Assembly: GCF_020085105.1 (NCBI RefSeq)
Contig: NC_058051.1
Location: forward strand, 24,617,455-24,681,454
Direction of reading: 5' to 3'
Length of the DNA: 64,000 nucleotides
DNA from: Siniperca chuatsi
Taxonomy: Eukaryota > Chordata > Actinopteri > Centrarchiformes > Sinipercidae
Part shown: positions 1 through 33,252 of the stretch, in pieces
Position numbering within the stretch: the stretch's first letter is position 1
How the letters are laid out: each line of letters begins with the position of its first letter
Notes under the pieces: generated by a model
Database searches by the model: none
Told to the model about the DNA's origin: nothing
Seen by the model: the letters and a program-made list of their open reading frames with translations, nothing else
Position numbers and translations under genes: made by a program

Positions 1-74
1 CACACCTACCTGTGTCATTTCTACGTATTGCTTTCTCTGAATAACTTGTCATGACTTTCATTCATATGCTGCAG

Positions 75-3049
75 ATTGAAGGCGTTGATCCAGACAACGC
101 TCGAGTTATGGTGAAGCTGGCTATTGGCAGCAAGACTGTGACGATCAGCCAGTATGCTATTAAAGTGGTTGGGCGTAAGGAATACGACAAATATAGTAAA
201 GACCTCAGTAAGTAACTCTGAACAAATGAAATAGAAAAGGTTAACATTTATGGAAAATGATCTGAATGCTAATGGACTTTGATTTTCTGTTCCTGCGTGC
301 TAAAATAGATATTTCACTCCATTTTAGTAACATTTAGAGGTCATCAAATGTTTATCCTCTAGTCTAGTGACATTTCAGCCTTCACGTAGGGGAAAAAAAA
401 AACTCAAATCAACTAATTCAGCTGCATCTTTTATTTTTAGTAATCTAAGTTGCCTTCTTCCAAGAATAAAAACTCAACCACTCAGAATTGCACACACTCA
501 CAACACTGCTGTGTCTGTTTGGGTGCCACATGTTATTTAATGCCATGCTAACCAGGTTTTTCCACTAAACCAGGTCGCCTCAGTAAAGCCCACAAAGACA
601 AGGAAAAGGAGAAAGAGAAGGAAAAAGAGCGAGAGAAGGACCAACAGAGACGGGAGGAGAAAGAGAGGCGAAGTAATGGTGATGAGGTAAAACACAAGTC
701 TTCAGAAAGAGATGGAGGAAAAGATGAGAGGAAGAGGAAACACAGAGAATCAAGTCAAGACAGGTACATTTCCATTTAAAGATGAAGATACAATAATATG
801 CTTTTCATGATTCTTATTGACCAGTATTTAAACTTTTATTATTTTATACATTTTACCACACGGCAATATTTCTCATTTTCATTTATTGCTTAGTAATTTG
901 TCAATGTTTTCTTTTTCTTGTTTCCTCTGTAGAGAGAAACCTCCAGTGAAAGAGGCAAGGCGACCACCGGCTCCCCCCTCCTGGCTCCAGAGAGACTTAA
1001 AAGTTCGCTTTATAGACAAAGCTTTTAAAGGGGGCAGGTACTACAACTCAAAGGTACTAATACACCACCTAGATATAGCATGATCATCAAAGCATATTTT
1101 CTTTGTATCAACTTATTCAAGCCTCCTTTGGTTCATGGAATTCTTATGTTATCATCAAATGGTTTATTTTAGACCAGGAAATGATGAGGGAATTTGTTTG
1201 AAATTATTAAATTCACCGGGCTTTTTACCTTTTTATACATATATTTCATTGAATGTTTAATTATTTTTGATTAATTACATTGTTCTGAAATAGGAGCAGT
1301 CAAAAACATACTGTTAAAAGGGTAGAAAAAGTGCTGTCCAGTCACAGAAAAGCTATGGAATATTGCACCATATCTTTTCGCTGCATTGTTTTAATAATTA
1401 TAAATGTTGGGTTTCTATCATAGCTGTTAAGATCAGTCTTGTTTTCTTATAGATGCGTGTGGAGGATGTCCTGACACCGACTGCCTGTGTGTGTCGAACT
1501 GAAGAGGGAAGACTGTTAGACGGTGAGTCATTAGTGCCATCTCAGTCTCTTGGTGTTAGTTCTCTTTTTTTTTAATTCCCTAATTAGAGCAAAATATGTG
1601 TTGTAACCATGCCTGTTGATTTTCATAATACATCTGGCTAGCTTAGGTGTTCTTATGAAAGCCATGGAGCCAGGTAGCCATGGTTCCTCCTGCACATATA
1701 TCTTGTGTATATGTGCCTCTATGGATAAAGCTTTCTAGATAGTATATTTACATTAGATGATTAACAGTATAAACAAAAAAATCTTTTTGGGTGTTATGGT
1801 AAGGAATAGACTGATAATGTGATTTTTAGGTCCAACACAGATAGCAGTTATTAGGTATTTAAAGGAATAGTTACATATTTTGGGAAATTAGATGAGAAGA
1901 TCCATACCATTCGCATGTCTGTCTGTTTAAATATGAAGCTACAGCCAGAAGCTATCTTAGCCTAGCCTAGCTTAGACTGGCAGCAGGGGGAGACAGCTAG
2001 CCTCACTCTGTCCACAAAATAATAATCAATTTTGTTAAAAAAAAATTTAACTTAAGTTTTTGTACACATTAAACAAATTAGATAAAATGTGTTAAGTGAG
2101 CTTTTAGAAGTGCTCGTAGGCAGATTTTTTTTAATTTATTTTTATAGCTTTTGAAAAGCCAGATTAACTGTTTCTCTTTGCTGCCAGTCGTTTTGCTAAG
2201 CTTAGCTAACGGTCTCCTGGCGGCAGCTTTATATTTATGGACAGACACAAGAGTGGTATCAATCTTCTCATCTAACTCTCAGTAAGAAAGCAAATAAGCA
2301 TGTTTCCCAAAATGTCGAACTACCCCTGTACTGTGGTATTCTATAAATTTGGTTAATATTTTAGAAGTATGTACAGTTCTCATTAGTTGGGGATTCTGTA
2401 CTATTCCTTAACACACATAGTTCTGTCTTAACTTTGTTACTAAATTGTAGGTTAATTAATTAACTGGCTAGCCAGCATCATCAATAGGATGATGTTTACT
2501 CAAGATTTTTAATTTTTTTTTATGGGGATAACTTGATTAACAGTTGGGCATATTTTGTGTCTCAAACTAACATTAAGTGTGTTCTCACTGCAGTCAAACC
2601 TCCATCTGCTCATTCTTAAAGATAATTGGTGTAATGTCACACATTCAGGGATTGTTTATCGAATAAATAATTGTTTTGTATGTAGAGTGTTACTATAGTA
2701 ACTGCTATACAAATTCTTGAATAACCCACTGGTTCTTCTTTCTGTGGCAGATGTGAAGCAGGACATGCTGGAAACTATTATTCCAAAAAGTGAATATGAT
2801 TCTGTAATGGTTGTACTGGGTGAGCACAGAGGACAGGTAAGCAAAGGATCATCTTTCCTGCAGGATGTGCGTACTGGTTTGTACTGTTACTAATCTCAGT
2901 ATTTACATTTGTTTGTTCAGGTCGGCCGCATTCTCCGGCGGGACAAGAACAAGTGCAGAGCAATGGTCCAGCTCGACCGATATGAAGAGAAAGTGTTCAC
3001 ACTGGACTATGACTGTATTTGTCACTATGTAGGAGCAGCAGACCATTGA
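75..3049 (+). CDS. gpkow: GPKOW (G-patch and KOW motif protein), 3' part, six coding exons
   Basis: Partial gene; the 5' exons with the G-patch lie before the window. Exons: 75-207, 574-763, 933-1053, 1453-1522, 2751-2836, 2921-3049 (TGA at 3047-3049). They total 729 nt, giving 242 residues in one frame, all with GT-AG borders. The first exon carries the end of KOW1 (starting [15 protein letters not shown]). The next is a Lys/Glu/Arg-rich linker. The block [15 protein letters not shown] follows, and the last two exons form KOW2 ([20 protein letters not shown]). GPKOW is known as a nuclear RNA-binding spliceosome component that works with the helicase DHX16; the function here is inferred from family identity. 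It is convergent with pqbp1, and the two poly(A) signals are about 105 bp apart. Confidence 0.93.
1863..2327. mobile_element. MITE (GGAATAGTT family) in gpkow intron
   Basis: Begins AGGAATAGTTACATATTTTG and ends with catgtttcccaaaatgtcgaactacccct, its near-inverse. It contains the family's gatgagaagat and gcttagctaacg segments. No coding capacity. Confidence 0.75.
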
Positions 3050-3186
3050 TCTACATATTTCTTCTTTTCCCTCATTATTTTAGTATTTCTTTATTCAAAT
3101 ATTCCTCGTCTTCATCCCATCTGAAACATTGTTTTTGTAATATTCAAAAATAATGGATTTAAGATTTTAAAGCATTGCAATTTTGT

Positions 3187-3192
3187 AATAAA
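3187..3192 (+). promoter_or_regulatory. gpkow: gpkow poly(A) signal
   Basis: AATAAA 138 nt after the gpkow stop. It is the first canonical hexamer in the 3'UTR, so cleavage is expected near 3205-3220. Confidence 0.75.
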
Positions 3193-3297
3193 ACATTGTC
3201 AAAAATTGTATTGTTCAGATGTTATTACAAGATCTACCACCACACCTTTTAAAGAAAAGAAAAAAGCAATGAGTAATTTTTCACAGTAATCTTTAAA

Positions 3298-3303
3298 TTT
3301 ATT
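3298..3303 (-). promoter_or_regulatory. pqbp1: pqbp1 poly(A) signal (minus strand)
   Basis: TTTATT on the plus strand reads AATAAA on the minus strand, about 275 nt after the pqbp1 stop. It faces the gpkow signal, so the two transcripts probably end within about 100 bp without overlapping. Confidence 0.65.
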
Positions 3304-3578
3304 AGCAAATGATGATGAATGGCCCTAGTAACAACAAGAAGGTCAATCTTTAGGTCATATAAAAACATATTTACAACTGTTCGACATGTTTGAAAAGAGT
3401 ATGAATGCACTGGTGGTAAAAAAGCTCAGCACTCAATTTCTGGCATGTACACACATTTCAGAATGAAAAGAAAGAACTTAAGAGATGTCAGTCTAACGGC
3501 TGATTAAGATGTGAGCAAAGGGAAGGGAGGGCAAACTGTACAGCCCTGTCTTTGTTAGTTATTTCTGGGGAGCTCGGC

Positions 3579-5994
3579 TTACTCCTTGGGTAGCTGGTTT
3601 GCTGCGTTAGCCCGAAGCACAGCTCCCGGACTGGGGTACGGCCGCTGCTGGAACAGAGGCCCCGCCGCTGTGGTATCGGCACCCGTCTTTGCTTCATTAC
3701 GCTTGGGCAGGCCGCTTGACCATGTGCCTCTGTAAAGACAAACAAGTTTGTTTTAATCAATAGTTTGGTTTATACATTCTACTCATACCTTAGAAGGAGC
3801 ACTCCACCAATGTACAAATCAAAATCAGTTAAAGTACATGTTTAGTAGTACTCAGCATATGAAAACTCATAACAGAAAGCCTGTGTTACAAATAGAGTTG
3901 TGGGGTTTAAATTATATGGCCATTTACCAGGCAGGGAGGGTCTAATGAAAAGATGCATTAAATTGCATTATGGGAATTGTTTTTGAGCTTGACCCATACT
4001 AGTGATTTAAAGTCAGAATATCTCTGCCTCTAATGCTTTGACTTTGTTCCATCTGTTTTTAGTCTGTTTCTCACAAGTCTCCCAACTTGATGAAAGTGCA
4101 ATACAAAATTTCTGGAGTACTCCTTCAAAGAAAGGACCGTGGGCTTGTTTGATTATCATGACTGTAAATACTGTACCTTGGGGCATCAGAATAAGCACTT
4201 GGATCCATGGGGTCCATCTCATCATCTTTTCTCCCTGTAGAGGAAAATAAATATGTAACATCCATTCATGTAAAGATTTGAAAATTGCTTGTGTCGTATG
4301 ATGTAAAGATGTAAACATTACCTCTTTTGTTCTTACTGTACGGCGCTATGTCTTCTCTCCGCTGCTTTCTTCTGTCTCTGTCCCTCCCTTCATCCCTATC
4401 TCGGTCCCTGTCCCGATCCCTTTCCCGATCTTTGTCTCTTTCCCGCTCTCGCTCTCTGTCCGACTTCTCAAACTGCCTCTCAACTCTTTCATCTCCTCCC
4501 TCAGCTGAAAAATCAAAATAAAGCAAAAGGCAATAGTCACAAAATAAACCAATTTGGCAAAAACAAACTGCATTCTGAGATTATTTGCCAAATGATGACA
4601 AAACCTGCAATGATTTATGAGTCATACATGACTGGTATGTGGTAACAGATTTCCATGGTGATAGGATTGCAGTGATGATCATAAATGCATTATCAAACTG
4701 TTAAGTTATGGCTTTATAATGCCATACCTCTGATTTTCTTGGCAGGTTTTGTCACCACTGCAGTTGGGTCATTAGGGGACAGCCAGGCCACTAAATCTGT
4801 CTCCACATTCCAGTAATAAGGAAGACCACTGTGGATTGAAGGAAAAAGACAATAAAATAGTTAAAGTTGCAGAATAACTTGGTGATTAATAATAATGTAT
4901 TTAGGAAATTGATTAATTGAATTTATTTGATGAATAAAAATACTCTACAACTCTGCATAGCAGTAGTTATAGTGTAGTGAAGTGAAATAGTAGTACAATA
5001 ATCAAGGATAAAAACACAATAAGGCAGCATGATTTACTTCCAATGTGGTCCTTTAACAAACAATACTAAACCATAAACATACATAGAGCAGCAGAGTGGC
5101 TAAGCTTACATGTATGGTGGCACAAAGTTTTTAATATTAAATAAAAAAGACATTACAACAAAATAATCATAAATAACTAAATGAATAAATAATCCAAAGC
5201 ATCTTAAGACTCAGCTTGTTAAGAAACTTTGTTTCATCCAACAGTGACAGTGAGTTTATTGCAGGTCATTTTTGTAATTGTATTTATTTCACAACGCCAT
5301 TTTTCCAAATGACAATTTTATTTTATAATGCCATAATTTTCATATCAAAATCTTTGTCAATCAAGGTAAACTGGGAAGAGCCAGGTTCCAAAGCATCAGC
5401 CTCCATTGTTATAAATCAGGCTACAAATTACTGAGAGACCATATTTTCAAGGCCAGTACGAATCTTGCATCAAAATAATGTCGACTTACTGACCACAAAA
5501 AGTATGACCGTTTTAAATAACTTATGTCAATGCCAGAATGAGGTTGATGTTCCTGTCTAATTTGCTATAAAAGTCTGCTGTGCTCAGTTTGACCCCATAA
5601 TAAAACATACAACAAACAAATAAGATTTTATGGGACTTTAATCCTCTAGAATCTGTTAAAAGACTGCCAGTGAGCAGAAACAACTTACTGTAAAAATCAA
5701 GTATACGTACCAAGCAAGGTCGAACACTTTATACCAGTTTGGTGGTAGATTCTCCACTCTGGTGGCTTCATAATCTACGTTGTTGTCATCGTAATCTTCA
5801 GCAATAATCTCCTCATCTACCTCTGGATGAATTGGAGGAGAAAAGTTGTTACATGACACATGGAAAAATAAGGAAAATGTCTGAATGCTATGGGCCCACA
5901 GTTGTCTTGCAAAATGTTTTCTACTACCTTGCTCTGACGGTTTAACAATCCCTCTCTTGGCCAAGCGTGCCAGCAGTGCCGGGGGTAGAGGCAT
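3579..5994 (-). CDS. pqbp1: Polyglutamine-binding protein 1, complete, six coding exons
   Basis: Minus-strand exons in coding order: 5994-5928, 5822-5711, 4828-4728, 4504-4322, 4234-4177, 3729-3579. They total 672 nt, giving 223 residues. The N-terminus is [20 protein letters not shown] domain spans about residues 46-80, with W52 and W75 and the core GLPYYWN. A long Arg/Asp/Glu dipeptide tract encoded by 4322-4504 follows (the polar-rich domain). The C-terminus holds YPSPGAVL at about residues 205-212, matching the YxxPxxVL motif that binds the U5 snRNP protein TXNL4A in the human protein. The known role is nuclear pre-mRNA splicing, linking polymerase II and U5. It is shorter than human PQBP1 (265 aa), mainly in the polar tract. 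The start is one base inside its exon, after a 5'UTR intron. It is divergent from timm17b. Confidence 0.95.
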
Positions 5995-6167
5995 CCTGCA
6001 ACAGAGAGAAGGGAGGATTAACTCCTGATGCAACTAGGCCTGCAAACCTCCATTCACGGACTTAGTAATGGCCTCTGTCCAAAAAACTATACTTACCCAA
6101 TCATCCAAATGTAATTCATATAGATATACTGTATATATAGGGGTGGGGGGTTGTCTTGCGTGACAGT

Positions 6168-6361
6168 GAACTGAATATCTTTAGCTTTTGGACTGTTTGT
6201 TGGAGAAAAGAAGCAAATTTGATGACAAAATATTGGGCTCTTGGAAACTGATGGGCATTTTCACTGATTTCTAACATTTATAGACCAAACAATGATCAAT
6301 TAATCGAGAAAAGTATTGCGAGATTAATCGATAATTAAAATAATGGTTAGTTGCTGCCCTA
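6168..6361. mobile_element. GCTGCAACTAA-family MITE fragment in pqbp1 intron 1
   Basis: Contains the diagnostic string of this family (aattaatcgagaaaagtatt then ttagttgctgcccta). Other copies lie at 30672-31015, 37085-37442, 37840-38183, 51908-52222 and 55858-56199. The left end is truncated. Confidence 0.65.
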
Positions 6362-7024
6362 ATACCAACATACATTTTCCATGTACTGATTGTATGCACA
6401 TATATCTGTGCATCTACAGCCCGTAGGTTTTTTTTTTAAACCACAACAGTGATTTTAAAAACAAAACCCAAACTATGGTGTTTGGTGGTGAGGACAGCTT
6501 CAAAGTTTACAACATTAAGATAATGTTTAATTCCCCATTGTCACTACAAAGTACTTCTGTAGTAAGTAACAATGCAACAGGGTTAAACACGAATGCAACA
6601 AAGCCAGTGTTGTCCAACAGCAACATTGCTGTGACTCTCCTGAAAGTTGTCCCGAGGCCCCTGAATCAGGATTAAAACCTGGGTGGCTGAGAAAACTTCC
6701 ATGATGGCAATAAAATGGTTCATCACTTCAGTATCTGTGGCTCCCGGTGAAATGTTAGCTTGTATTGCAGCTACGCTACTTTTAGCTGCTCAAATTTTGA
6801 CAACGTTTTCTTTAAATTATTATATAAATTATTCGCTTTATGTACGATAAAACATTTATTTCCACAGAATAATTGCACCGCCCGCTTGGTAACTCCGTGG
6901 TAGCAACTGAATGATTAAAGCAACGAACACACATGTGCGCTTCGTAAATACCCCTAAATTACACTAACACTAAAAACCTACACTTTTCACTTCATTAAAT
7001 GAATAAAAATAAATTCGACATTAC

Positions 7025-7110
7025 CTATTTTTAAGAAAAATCGCCTCTTTGATCTTCGAGGAGAGTGGACGATGCGACTCCCGAAAACAGCACACGGCGC
7101 GCACAATGAT
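7025..7110 (-). other. pqbp1: pqbp1 noncoding first exon (5'UTR)
   Basis: The coding start at 5994 sits one base after a splice acceptor, so an upstream noncoding exon is needed. The only good minus-strand donor near the divergent timm17b start is AATAG|GTAATG at 7025/7024. The exon's 5' end (transcription start) is a guess and could lie anywhere from 7080 to 7130. Confidence 0.55.
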
Positions 7111-7142
7111 GACGTTTCACTGTTCTCTTGACGACAACAAAC
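7026..7142. promoter_or_regulatory. Bidirectional promoter of pqbp1 and timm17b
   Basis: The pqbp1 5' exon (minus) and the timm17b ATG (7143, plus) leave only about 30-120 bp for both promoters. There is no TATA box. A CRE-like half site, TGACGTTT, lies at 7110-7117, with a local GC-rich patch (cggcgcgc) just before it. PQBP1 and TIMM17B are also head-to-head in human, so the shared promoter looks ancestral (recalled, not checked). Confidence 0.6.
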
Positions 7143-10100
7143 ATGGAGGAATATGCCCGTGAACCTTGGTAAGATAAGTTTTTAAACATTTGCCTTTCGT
7201 TATGTATTCAAATGGTTAACCTCAGACATAGTTCTGTCTTCTTAATGTCATTGTGTTGTTGTGAGAGTGAACAGAGAGGCTATGTGGCTTAGCCGGCTAA
7301 CGTTAGCTTAGTGAAGGGTCAGGGATATAACGTTGAAAAGATAAAGCTGTAGTCAGTGTGTACCATATGGTGTGTACCCACAGCTAACATACTAGTCTAA
7401 GCTTCAGCAACCTTTTACATAAATATGTCACTGTTTTTAAGTGACAGCTGAAGGTATGGTAAACAGAAAAATACACCCTAAACTATAATTCACACGTTAC
7501 TTATGATATTGTATAGCTCAGTTTAAATGTGTGGATTTGAGCAAACCTCCTGACCAACAGAGAGACAGACTACAGTACTCATGTCAACTAAAGATAAGTC
7601 CTGGACCAGCTCCCAGGACAGGGACTATAACTTTGATGTTACTGTAATATGTATTTAACGCCCATGTAGGGCTGCAAGTAACAGCTACTTTCATATTTTA
7701 ATGTGTCCATTATTTATATTTTATTTATTTTGTCTATAACTTGTTAGAAAATAATGAAAATACCCTTTGATAGTTTTCCCTGAATAATTATTTAAGCAAT
7801 TATTACAATAAGTGTAGATTATTCTGTTTATTGAGTAATTGATCAATCAGCTAATTGTTTTAGCATAAGTATGATGGTGCCACAACAGGGTATGATAGGG
7901 CAGCACCATTAAAAGTCATTTGTATGGAACTGCTCAAATTAAAATGTTGTCATTTAATCACTGTCAATGAAACAACCAGATACTGACAATCCAAAAACAT
8001 TGCAATAACACTGTGTGACAATAACATTTTGTGTTATGATACCAATTTTCTCTCCAGAATAAACTATTTTGAGGAGTGCTGAAAATGCGCACCTTACATT
8101 ACAGAACCCAAGTATGTCTAATTGTTTGACTTTACATACGTTACCCTAGCTTGACATTTTCTTCCCCTCTCCTCCTAATGCATTCCTGCAGTCCCTGGAG
8201 GATAGTGGATGACTGTGGAGGTGCTTTCACTATGGGTGCAATTGGAGGAGGGGTGTTCCAGGCAATCAAGGGGTTTCGTAATGCCCCTGCAGTGAGTTCA
8301 CCACATAATAGTGATCATTATTATTTGCTCCATCAGGTTTTTAAAGGCAGAATTCAACAGTGCTCTAATGTTTCAGGGTGTCGGACACAGACTGAGAGGC
8401 AGTGCAAACGCAGTGAGAATAAGAGCTCCACAGATTGGAGGTGAGCTTTTTTTGTGAATGAATTTTTTCCTTTACTGTAGCTCTTGATTTACCTGCAGGT
8501 TTGTTATATTTTGGTAGCTACAGCCAAGATAATTCACAGAATTATTGATGATTACATTTTCTTTGCCTAAAACTAAAATCATACATTAAACACTCACTGG
8601 CTTGTTTTCGGTGGTTTTGCAGGTAGCTTTGCTGTGTGGGGAGGGCTCTTCTCCACAATCGACTGTGGTTTAGTTCGCCTGAGAGGGAAAGAGGATCCTT
8701 GGAACTCCATAACAAGTGGTGCGCTGACTGGGGCCATACTAGCAGCACGCAGTAAGAGGAAGCCCGTATAGCACAATGAACTTGACACCTCCTTCCTGTG
8801 TCACTGACCACATAAAATTAATCAGTGTGGTTGAATGAATTCTGTGTTTTTCTCCAGGTGGGCCATTAACTATGATGGGCTCTGCCATGATGGGAGGAAT
8901 TTTACTTGCTCTCATTGAGGGTTTTGGGATCCTCCTAACCAGATATACAGCACAGCAGTTTCAGAACCGTAAGTGAAGTTGATTGACTTTTGTAAATGAT
9001 ATTTTAAACGGCTATATTAATATTTTTATATTAACAACATGGTTACTATGTAAAAGGAGTCATTTGTAGTGACTCTCACCTCTCTCATAGTGTTGTTTTC
9101 AGCAAAAAACTGTAATGCTACCTGCTCAGCACCAAACAGCAGACAGACAAAATGTGCAACTGGCTGGTGAACATAGTGAAACAATTTGCTGCTAAAGAGA
9201 CAGATTTTTCGCTCAGGAGTTAGTGTAGACCAAAGCAGAGCTAAAAGAAGACTGAATATTGGACTTACATTCATCAGGTGGATGGAAACATGACTCCAAA
9301 TGAATGCTAATGTTGCTCTGTATCAGCTGGATGTGTAAATAGGCAACAATTTGCCCACAAGTTTGCCATATCGATTTAAAAGGTGATCATATGTCAGTGT
9401 TGTGTTCACAGCTTGTTTCTGCTGTGCCAAAAAATCCATTACTGCAGGTTTAAATGAACAAGAGGAAAGCATTTCAGTCCCTCATAGTACTTGTGCAATG
9501 TAATTAGAGTCTCGGGTTTCATCAGTACCTCCCGAACACAAGTATTCTCACTACATTACGGTTAATAAACCACTTATGCAAAATAATAACCATTAGTGAA
9601 TTACCACAATTTGCATCTGGTAGCCCACTCTGGCAGTCTGCAACACTGTGAGAAAGGCCACTTTAAACAGATAGAGATTATTTAGTTGTTTTGTGTTGTA
9701 TTTTTCGTATTTCTGTGAATAACTGGTCAAATGTAGAAAATGTGGCATGAAGGCACCTCCAGCAGAGCTATATTTATTTTATGATTTATGAATAGTCTAA
9801 AACATCACAAGTACAGTAGATGTCAGGTTTTTGGAGTCGATCCTGTAGAAACCATAGATATACAATAGACCAGAAATGCAATGTTCTGAGTAAGAGAAAC
9901 TCTCATTTCTGCTTAACTGGAAAATCACCAAAAAGATGAATTGAATAGCTGAAACGGATTATATATAAAGGTCTAAGTGCATCTAAGAGAAACATACATT
10001 TTTATCTTGATTATATTAGTACCTTGGATGAACAGGATACTACCACATAAACCTAAGAAATGTTTGTCTTCCTTCTTGTTTTCTTCAGCCATTCCCTTTG

Positions 10101-10174
10101 TAGATGACCCCAGTCAGTTACCTCCAAAGGATGGGGGTCAGCAGCAAGAGGGGGCAAAGGGGCAGTTTCAGTAG
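7143..10174 (+). CDS. timm17b: Mitochondrial import inner membrane translocase subunit Tim17-B, complete
   Basis: Exons: 7143-7168, 8192-8291, 8377-8440, 8623-8751, 8858-8968, 10089-10174 (TAG). They total 516 nt, giving 171 residues; the human protein has 172. It starts [20 protein letters not shown], which is diagnostic of Tim17. Glycine-rich transmembrane segments follow ([63 protein letters not shown]). C9 and C78 correspond to the cysteine pair that forms a disulfide in yeast Tim17. The tail [10 protein letters not shown] is conserved, then becomes a divergent Gln-rich end. It is a core subunit of the TIM23 presequence translocase in the inner mitochondrial membrane (family knowledge). 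Intron 5 (8969-10088) is the only large one after intron 1. Confidence 0.96.
7673..7866. mobile_element. Diverged GCTGCAACTAA-family fragment in timm17b intron 1
   Basis: Starts agggctgcaagtaacagcta and ends near gatcaatcagctaattgttt, both family-like but poorly conserved. Confidence 0.45.
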
Positions 10175-10506
10175 AGAGCAACAAGGCTGACTGAGGCCAG
10201 CTGTGGACACAGTGAGTCTGACCAGAGAGGAGGGGACACACCAGACATTACAGCAGGTAGCAGGATGACCAGGATGTGGATATACTGGTCCCTACAGTGG
10301 TGTCAAGTAGTTGCACTATGTGCTTATACCTCAGGGGCAAATTACTGAGTTTTAGTTATTTATGAGTGAATGTTTGTATGTGAACAGTGATCCTTCTGAC
10401 AAACCTCATGTTTGCACCACCAGCATCTCATGCAACGTGTTCTTTATTAATGGTTATTCTGTCTTCACTGTGACCTTTTTGGGTTTTGAAATGTATGTAT
10501 AAAATT

Positions 10507-10590
10507 AAAGGAGCAGTTTAACATTTTGGGAAATATGCTTATTCACTATTACTTGCTGAGAGTTAGATGAGAAAATCAAGTGAAGTGTTT
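10507..10590. mobile_element. Truncated GGAATAGTT-family MITE in timm17b 3'UTR
   Basis: Only the left end is kept: aaaggagcagtttaacattt, then the gcttatt...gagttagatgagaa block, after which similarity stops. The junction with the early ATTAAA is immediate. Confidence 0.6.
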
Positions 10591-10899
10591 TAATGGCTGC
10601 AAAGCAGTAATAAGAAATATTAGATGTCTGTGTCCATTACAACATCGTATTTGTTCAGTGAGGTTTTACCATGGAGAGTGGTAGTCTGAGAATATGTTTC
10701 GAAGTCTGTGTTTATGTGTCAGCTGTGACAATCAGTGCAAAAAGCTGTGAATGTTTTTAAATGATGTGTGTGCTTAAGATGGATCTAGGCTCAACGAAAC
10801 CTCATTCCATTCTTTGTTTGCAGTTTCTCTTAATAAGGTTTTGCCTCAACCGGCAGCTTTTGTAATTTTGAATCTTTTGTTGAATAGTTATTGTCTTAC

Positions 10900-10904
10900 A
10901 GGAA

Positions 10905-10966
<62 letters not shown>

Positions 10967-10971
10967 TTCCT
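10900..10971. repeat. 72-bp perfect palindrome with (TA)n core
   Basis: A TA dinucleotide run is bounded by AGGAACTAA on the left and its exact reverse complement TTAGTTCCT on the right, so the whole 72 bp is self-complementary. It lies in the timm17b 3'UTR, where RNA could fold into a hairpin of about 36 bp. Confidence 0.9.
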
Positions 10972-11236
10972 AGAAATTATGGCTTGAATTACTTGTGCTT
11001 CGACAGTTCAGTTAGCCAGTTATCTTGCACTCCTCCTCACTTTGATCGCTGCATTATCCATCAAGCAACCAAGCACTTTTTAAGCTCCATCTCTCTGTTT
11101 TCTTAAAATGGTAGCATCTGCCACAGAGATGATGCAGCATGATCCTATGTTTTGCTGTCAAACTATGTATAGGAAGAATGTTTGATTTATGTATTGTCTT
11201 AATATATATCTTGCAAAAATTTATAAAAACAATAAA

Positions 11237-12032
11237 GTCATCAAATGTTCTTTAAGACTTGATGGTGTTATTTTCTTCTCATGGCCCTAGCTTTAGAAAT
11301 CCTAAAATTATGCAGTGATGTAAGATAATAACTGGTGACATTACAAACATGACTTGCACCTGGACTCAATCACAGTCTTTGTTTTTACTGTGGAAGCACG
11401 ACCCCTTTCGCCTCTCTCCTAGTACTGCACCCATTGGCTGCTTCTGTCCAAGGTCCTGATATAGGTTTCTCTAACTTTCAATGGTGAACCATCCTAATTT
11501 TTCTATCCTGACAATACTTCTTAATAGTCCTGTATTCTGTTTAACTTTGCAACAAAATCCCACAGAGCCACAGGGCCTCTCCTGAGTTTACCTCCACCTT
11601 CCCCTTGAAAGATTTCCGCTGTCATCCTTTTAAACGGCTCAAGTAGTTTAATCCTGACGGCTGACCACCGCGGATTTGGGGACGCCTTTATTTTAATATC
11701 CCTCACCGTTATGTGCCTGCATGGTTAAAAGCAATTGCACTTTTTATTTACACGCGTAAGAAATTACCAGAAATTAGATTTTGTAAAAATCTGATTAATT
11801 GGATTTTTAGGCTACAAAGCAGGCGGGGCAGGATGGCCCGTAGCCTCTCAGCTGCACCGGCGTGCTGCATGTGGATATGAAATGACAGGCTGCAGATGGT
11901 CCTTTTTTCACCCCTAGAAAGTTCTCTCTTTTTGGGGCCAAATTCATATCTGTGATCCATTAAGCATCGCAGATCCCCTGAGGAGTTGATGGTGGGTTTT
12001 CTGAAGTGATTTCGTGGTGCTAAACTGCGGAC
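11237..12032 (+). promoter_or_regulatory. cacna1f: timm17b-cacna1f intergenic region; putative cacna1f promoter
   Basis: No coding signal seen. A CRX/OTX-type core TAATCC lies at 11649-11654 and a homeodomain-like cluster (GATTAATTGGATTT) near 11790. Both fit a photoreceptor gene but are short enough to occur by chance. No TATA box is recognised; the transcription start is unknown. Confidence 0.3.

Positions 12033-33252
<21,220 letters not shown>

Larger units (their letters stand above)
10175..11236 (+). other. timm17b: timm17b 3'UTR with poly(A) signals
   Basis: About 1.06 kb of noncoding sequence after the stop. A possible early signal ATTAAA is at 10504-10509 and a stronger AATAAA at 11231-11236. 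It contains a truncated MITE copy (about 10507-10590) and a 72-bp palindrome (10900-10971). Confidence 0.6.

Noticed and set aside
4327-4521. Plus-strand Ser/Leu/Arg repeat ORF
   Set aside because: It is the complement of the pqbp1 Arg/Asp/Glu repeat exon on the minus strand.
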